A DNA stretch of 64,000 nt, from NCBI GenBank assembly GCA_900491605.1, contig UESW01001788.1, positions 224,967-288,966 on the forward strand, given 5' to 3'. This DNA comes from Calamus simplicifolius. Its lineage: Eukaryota > Streptophyta > Magnoliopsida > Arecales > Arecaceae. Under the pieces are notes generated by a model. It searched no databases and was not told where the DNA came from. It worked only from the letters and a program-made list of their open reading frames with translations. A program made the translations under genes and the position numbers. Numbering within the stretch: the stretch's first letter is position 1; the number at the start of each line of letters is the position of its first letter. Shown here piece by piece: positions 63,900 to 64,000 of the stretch.

Positions 63900-64000
63900 T
63901 GTTGATGCCAAATCACCGTTTTCGAACGTCCGCGAGCATTCGATCGCCTCCTCCAGCAAGCCCGGGATCATTCGGCGAGCTTCTTGAGCTTAGGAGCCTA
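63900..64000 (-). repeat. Start of a third LARD-like LTR (cut by window)
   Basis: TGTTGATGCCAAATCACC onward matches 59027 and 62581; the remainder lies outside the window. Confidence 0.85.

Larger units (their letters stand above)
59027..64000 (-). mobile_element. Non-autonomous LTR retrotransposon array (LARD-like)
   Basis: On the minus strand: an LTR beginning beyond the window ends at 63900; primer site and leader 63899-63712; truncated LTR about 63711-62581; primer site 62578-62559; internal region 62580-61096; polypurine tract; LTR 61095-59027. Three copies of the LTR end ('ggcatcaaca' type) mark the joints. The internal region is only 1486 bp and encodes no recognisable gag or pol, so the element depends on another's machinery. 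GC-rich with several tandem repeats. Confidence 0.82.

Overview
This is a gene-free stretch of a flowering-plant nuclear genome made almost entirely of transposable elements, many nested inside one another. Evidence for a plant: Ty1/copia elements primed by initiator-Met tRNA, a Sirevirus-type copia with an env-like 3' ORF and multiple polypurine tracts, a Tat-lineage Ty3/gypsy element with a second RNase H and an antisense ORF, CACTA-type DNA elements, and several MITE families. I could not determine the species, and no intact host gene is visible.

Layout. (1) 1-3841 and 14248-14930: two arrays of a ~121-bp tandem repeat in opposite orientations around a ~660-bp spacer, resembling a foldback structure. 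The right arm is split by copia-1 (3847-14242; LTRs of 1662 bp each; TSD AAGAC). (2) 15600-39480: one old minus-strand copia (element C) broken into pieces over about 24 kb. It is interrupted by a 1.07-kb CACTA-like element in RNase H (16273-17345), by copia-2 (17620-25707, TSD ACTAT), by a Tourist-like MITE in integrase (27972-28390), and by a CACTA-type element in protease (28854-38562). That last element itself contains copia-3 (30489-37171) and a palindromic GC-rich MITE (38161-38332). (3) 39481-42392: unassigned AT-rich DNA, an AT microsatellite, and a CT-rich segment with inverted ends. (4) 42393-52884: a 10.5-kb Tat-lineage gypsy element (TSD GAAGG) with gag, PR, RT, RH, a second RH, INT, a 24-bp minisatellite and a spliced-looking antisense gene with its own TATA box. 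It sits inside the second copy of a ~160-bp host tandem duplication. (5) 52890-59026: AT-rich intergenic DNA with a 295-bp tandem duplication, a palindromic MITE (57217-57416) and a MITE with a 9-bp TSD (58457-58811). (6) 59027-64000: a minus-strand, apparently non-autonomous LTR element with ~2.07-kb GC-rich LTRs, arranged as LTR-internal-truncated LTR-internal fragment-LTR and running off the window.

How it works together: no operons or pathways are present. Every coding region is a retroelement or transposon remnant with stops, frameshifts or altered catalytic residues. The most informative content is the insertion history (element C, then the CACTA element, then copia-3), the regulatory architecture of individual elements (palindrome-rich LTRs, leader minisatellites, repeated polypurine tracts, the antisense promoter and introns), and the non-autonomous element that shares its primer site with the gypsy element. 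All coordinates and similarities were read by eye; family names rest on motif recognition, not on database searches.
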